From an uncultured Lachnospiraceae bacterium (GTDB lineage: Bacteria > Bacillota > Clostridia > Lachnospirales > Lachnospiraceae), in assembly GCA_934320845.1 (NCBI GenBank), contig CAKRFU010000003.1, positions 124,001-188,000 on the forward strand: DNA of 64,000 nt. Reading direction: 5' to 3'. The stretch's first letter is position 1. The number at the start of each line of letters is the position of its first letter. Both the position numbers and the translations under genes were made by a program. Of the stretch, positions 61,535 through 64,000 are shown piece by piece. The notes under the pieces were generated by a model. The model ran no database searches and had not been told where the DNA came from. It saw nothing but the letters and a program-made list of their open reading frames with translations.

Positions 61535-62960
61535 GATTCTTACGATTAATGACTGTGGGAGAAAGTTTGCCGGGAGACATTTACAGACGGCAATTACTTA
61601 TATTATAGATCCGAACAAGACGCAAAATATGCGTTATGTAACGGGGATTAACTGTCAGCCGGAAAAGGCATTTGACCAGATGCTTGCAACAAAGCAGAAG
61701 TTTGGAAAGACAGATAAAAGGCAGGGGTATCACATCATCATTTCTTTTGAGGAAGAAGATGTGGAACCAGGGACTGCTTTCGAGATCATCCGAAAATTTG
61801 CGGAAGAATATCTTGGTCAAGGCTATGAAGCGATCTATGCGGTGCATGATAATACGGCACATACACACGGACACATTATTTTTAACAGCGTGAATGGTAT
61901 TACCGGAAGAAAGTACCGCTATGAAAAAGGAGACTGGGCAAAGGTGATCCAGCCGATCACAAATCGTTTGTGTGAGGAATATGGTCTTGCCACGATGGAG
62001 ATTGAAATGGCAGGGCAGCACAAGAATGAATATTACAAGGACTGGAACGAGTTTCGGGATGGTAAGCTGATCTGGAGAGATATGATCCGGCGGGATCTGG
62101 ATGCGTGTATCTTGCAGTCCGATGATATGGAAGAATTTCTTGATATGTTAAAAGAGATGGGATACGAGATCAAGCAGAATAAATATCTTGCTGTAAAACC
62201 ACCGGGTATGCAGCGGTACTGCAGATGTAAATCTCTGGGGGAAGAATATACGGAGGATAGGATTGAACAGAGAATTGCTTTGGAAGATCTGAAATCCTAT
62301 GCAAACAGATCAGAGAAAGAGTTTATTACGGTTCCGGAAGATGAGTTTTTGCCGAGAACGAAGCTCACCGGAATACAGAAGACCTACTATGCGAAGGTGT
62401 GCAGGATTCGTAAATTGAAACGGCTTCCTTACAGCAAGGCTTGGCAGTACAAGAATGAGATCCGGAAGCTGAATGAATGTCATGAGCAGTATATGTTTCT
62501 GGTAGAGAATGATATTCATACATTGCCGGAACTGGTGGCTGCCTGCAGCAACCAAAAGGAAAAAGAGGCAGAAAGCAGAAGGGAGCGGCGCAGTCTTAGT
62601 AAAGAAGAAAAGCGGTTTTCGGGATTATTTCAGACAGCCGAGGAAATGGAGCAGTTACAGCCTGCATACCATAGTTATCTGGAAGGGGATGAGTTCTTTG
62701 AGAAGGAATATCATGATTATGAATCCCTGAAGGAGAAATTAAAAGAACAGGGATATACGAAAGAGCAGGTAGACATGATCCAGAACGGAATCCATAACCG
62801 GATCGCTGAGAATTATGAGAAGCGGCAGGCAGTGCATCGAAAGCGAGTCATTGCAGAAAAGATGATCACAGAGCTTACGGAAAGTATCGAGAAACAGAGA
62901 GAACATAAACAGCAGAAACAGAGAAATATGGAAGCGAAGCAGGAACAGCCGAAACGATAG
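61521..62960 (+). CDS. Relaxase/mobilization nuclease (MOB-P type)
   Basis: Nicks oriT and stays bound to the 5' end during transfer. The 479-residue protein has the catalytic Tyr early, in QTAITYIIDPNKT (about residue 27), and the metal-binding histidines in AVHDNTAHTHGHIIFNSV (about 114-126), all in the N-terminal 200 residues. The remainder is basic and coiled-coil-rich (EKEAESRRERRSLSKEEKRF). The motif order fits pfam Relaxase (PF03432). Start: GTG at 61521 inside mobC, with AAAGGTGG upstream. A 7-bp terminator hairpin lies at the very end of the gene. Confidence 0.9.
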   Translation: MAITKILTINDCGRKFAGRHLQTAITYIIDPNKTQNMRYVTGINCQPEKAFDQMLATKQKFGKTDKRQGYHIIISFEEEDVEPGTAFEIIRKFAEEYLGQGYEAIYAVHDNTAHTHGHIIFNSVNGITGRKYRYEKGDWAKVIQPITNRLCEEYGLATMEIEMAGQHKNEYYKDWNEFRDGKLIWRDMIRRDLDACILQSDDMEEFLDMLKEMGYEIKQNKYLAVKPPGMQRYCRCKSLGEEYTEDRIEQRIALEDLKSYANRSEKEFITVPEDEFLPRTKLTGIQKTYYAKVCRIRKLKRLPYSKAWQYKNEIRKLNECHEQYMFLVENDIHTLPELVAACSNQKEKEAESRRERRSLSKEEKRFSGLFQTAEEMEQLQPAYHSYLEGDEFFEKEYHDYESLKEKLKEQGYTKEQVDMIQNGIHNRIAENYEKRQAVHRKRVIAEKMITELTESIEKQREHKQQKQRNMEAKQEQPKR

Positions 62961-62971
62961 GCTGTTTTTTG
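62944..62971 (+). terminator. Terminator at the relaxase stop
   Basis: AACAGCC (62944-62950) pairs with GGCTGTT (62960-62966) around GAAACGATA, followed by TTTTT. Confidence 0.65.
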
Positions 62972-63044
62972 TTTACAGAATATGATTTGTTAAAGTAAGA
63001 CGCTTCGTCAGGATATTTTTATTATGGAAAGGATGGTAAAGAAT

Positions 63045-64000
63045 ATGGAGAATGAGGTATTAAAAAGTCCCAGTGAATTTGATGTCAGCAGTGCCATTAA
63101 GAAATGGCGTTCACAGGGATTTCCTAAGGAAATGATCGAGCTTGCCAGAAATGACATGGCAGAATACGGGATGCCATTTAAGCAGGTATCAATCTATATG
63201 GATGTAAAACTTTCTGTCGGACAGGCAGAGCAGTTGTCACAGGCACTGAGGAATGAGGTTAATGAAGACTTTGTGAGACATCTGGCAGAGGGAGGATACA
63301 GTGCAGAGCAGATTAAGACAATTCTGCGTTTCACATCAGAGGTCCCAGTGGATGTGATCGAGAAGAATGTTACTTCGGATATGAAAGCGCATGCGATCAG
63401 TAAGGCACTTCAGGCAGTAAAGGATAGTCTGGCAGAAGCAAAGCAGGCGGTGCCGGAGGAAAACGAAAAGGTAAAAGAGGTGCTTGATTCGATCAGTGAG
63501 CAGTTATCCGCATTATCGCAGAATGCGGAGCTGATTGAGAAGGTCAGTAAAAAGCTGGATGAGATGCCAAAAACTGAGTCGGTGGATGAGGATAGTATCC
63601 GCAAGGAGTATGAAGGAAAGCTTGAGCAGAAAGAAGCAGAACTTTCCACACAGCAGGATCAGCTCAACAAACTGATGAAAACAAAAGCAGAGCTTACCAG
63701 AAAAATGGAGCAGATGCAGGAGGAGAATCAGTCGGTTTCTATACTTCGTGAAAGTATGGATCAGGAAATGGATGAGTACCGGAAGCAGAAAAACCAGATC
63801 CTTGATGAGAGAGACGATGCTTTGCGGGAATCACGAAATCTGCGAAAGGAGATGGAAGAGATGAAGCGGACGATCGGGGAACTGGAAAAACAGATCAAAG
63901 AAAGGGATAGCAGAGAACTGGAGCGGCAGCTTTTGAACCAGACTTATCAGACGCAGTCTGTGGAGGATGTGGAGCGGACGGTGCCTGTGAATGACGGCGT
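63045..64000 (+). CDS. Coiled-coil element protein (3' end outside window)
   Basis: The frame is open to the right edge, with at least 318 codons. It starts MENEVLKSPSEFDVSSAIKK and has a helical N-terminal domain to about 120 (FPKEMIELARNDMAEYGMPF; GGYSAEQIKTILRF). From about 150 it is a long coiled coil (EYEGKLEQKEAELSTQQDQL; ESMDQEMDEYRKQKNQILDE). The chosen ATG follows AAAGGATGG; another in-frame ATG at 63024 overlaps that site. Structural or regulatory proteins of this build are common after relaxase genes in Tn1549-like elements. Function unknown. Confidence 0.75.
   Translation, partial: MENEVLKSPSEFDVSSAIKKWRSQGFPKEMIELARNDMAEYGMPFKQVSIYMDVKLSVGQAEQLSQALRNEVNEDFVRHLAEGGYSAEQIKTILRFTSEVPVDVIEKNVTSDMKAHAISKALQAVKDSLAEAKQAVPEENEKVKEVLDSISEQLSALSQNAELIEKVSKKLDEMPKTESVDEDSIRKEYEGKLEQKEAELSTQQDQLNKLMKTKAELTRKMEQMQEENQSVSILRESMDQEMDEYRKQKNQILDERDDALRESRNLRKEMEEMKRTIGELEKQIKERDSRELERQLLNQTYQTQSVEDVERTVPVNDG

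Overview
The window looks like a chromosome segment of an anaerobic, low-GC, spore-forming Firmicute of the Lachnospiraceae type (Roseburia, Agathobacter, Butyrivibrio and relatives). This rests on AT-rich backbone codon use, a single-chain pyruvate:ferredoxin oxidoreductase, NifS/NifU-type Fe-S assembly, dipicolinate synthase genes and the repertoire of surface proteins. The genus assignment is inference.

Backbone, 1-48.2 kb. Mostly housekeeping genes: the end of a U32 peptidase; a SEDS/class B PBP pair; a NUDIX hydrolase; a solo CheY; tRNA-Leu(CAA); nifS-nifU-mnmA; a sulfur block (metY-cysK with a convergent Rrf2 regulator); a structured non-coding RNA candidate; a glucose-type PTS permease; an IspD/TarI-type cytidylyltransferase facing queA; a lipid kinase with dus; asnB; dpaA-dpaB; a LytTR regulator; a TPR lipoprotein; hflX-folA; DAHP synthase; nifJ; an MFS exporter; tmcAL; metH with a glycosyltransferase; a DUF5050-like protein; a sialate O-acetylesterase; greA-lysS. 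A degraded locus lies at 31.0-35.5 kb. There a sensor kinase has lost its sensor region, and the response regulator behind it is fused in frame to the inside of a glycine-rich surface protein that also carries a nonsense codon and a frameshift.

Mobile region, about 48.2-64 kb and continuing past the right edge. It begins just after lysS, is visibly richer in GC, and reads as an integrative conjugative or mobilizable element. In order it holds a ParB-like protein, a zinc-ribbon protein with a nuclease-like tail, a ParM/ParR-type segregation pair with nearby repeats, small peptides, a 1560-residue LPXTG adhesin with nine Cna-B-like repeats, a DUF5688-like protein, RadC, a TOPRIM protein, an iteron array beside a dyad cluster that looks like an oriT, a MobC-like protein, a MOB-P-type relaxase and a coiled-coil protein cut by the window end. 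No integrase, coupling protein or type IV secretion gene is inside the window.

Most interesting points: (1) a 29-codon leader ORF ending in Cys-Cys-Cys-stop in the metY-cysK leader, behind a promoter whose -35 box sits in a dyad shared with the rrf2 promoter, which suggests two layers of cysteine control; (2) the 270-nt structured RNA candidate between rrf2 and the PTS gene; (3) a diverged 106-bp duplication carrying paired iterons next to the putative oriT; (4) ParMRC-like segregation genes on an integrated element; (5) the regulator-adhesin chimera.
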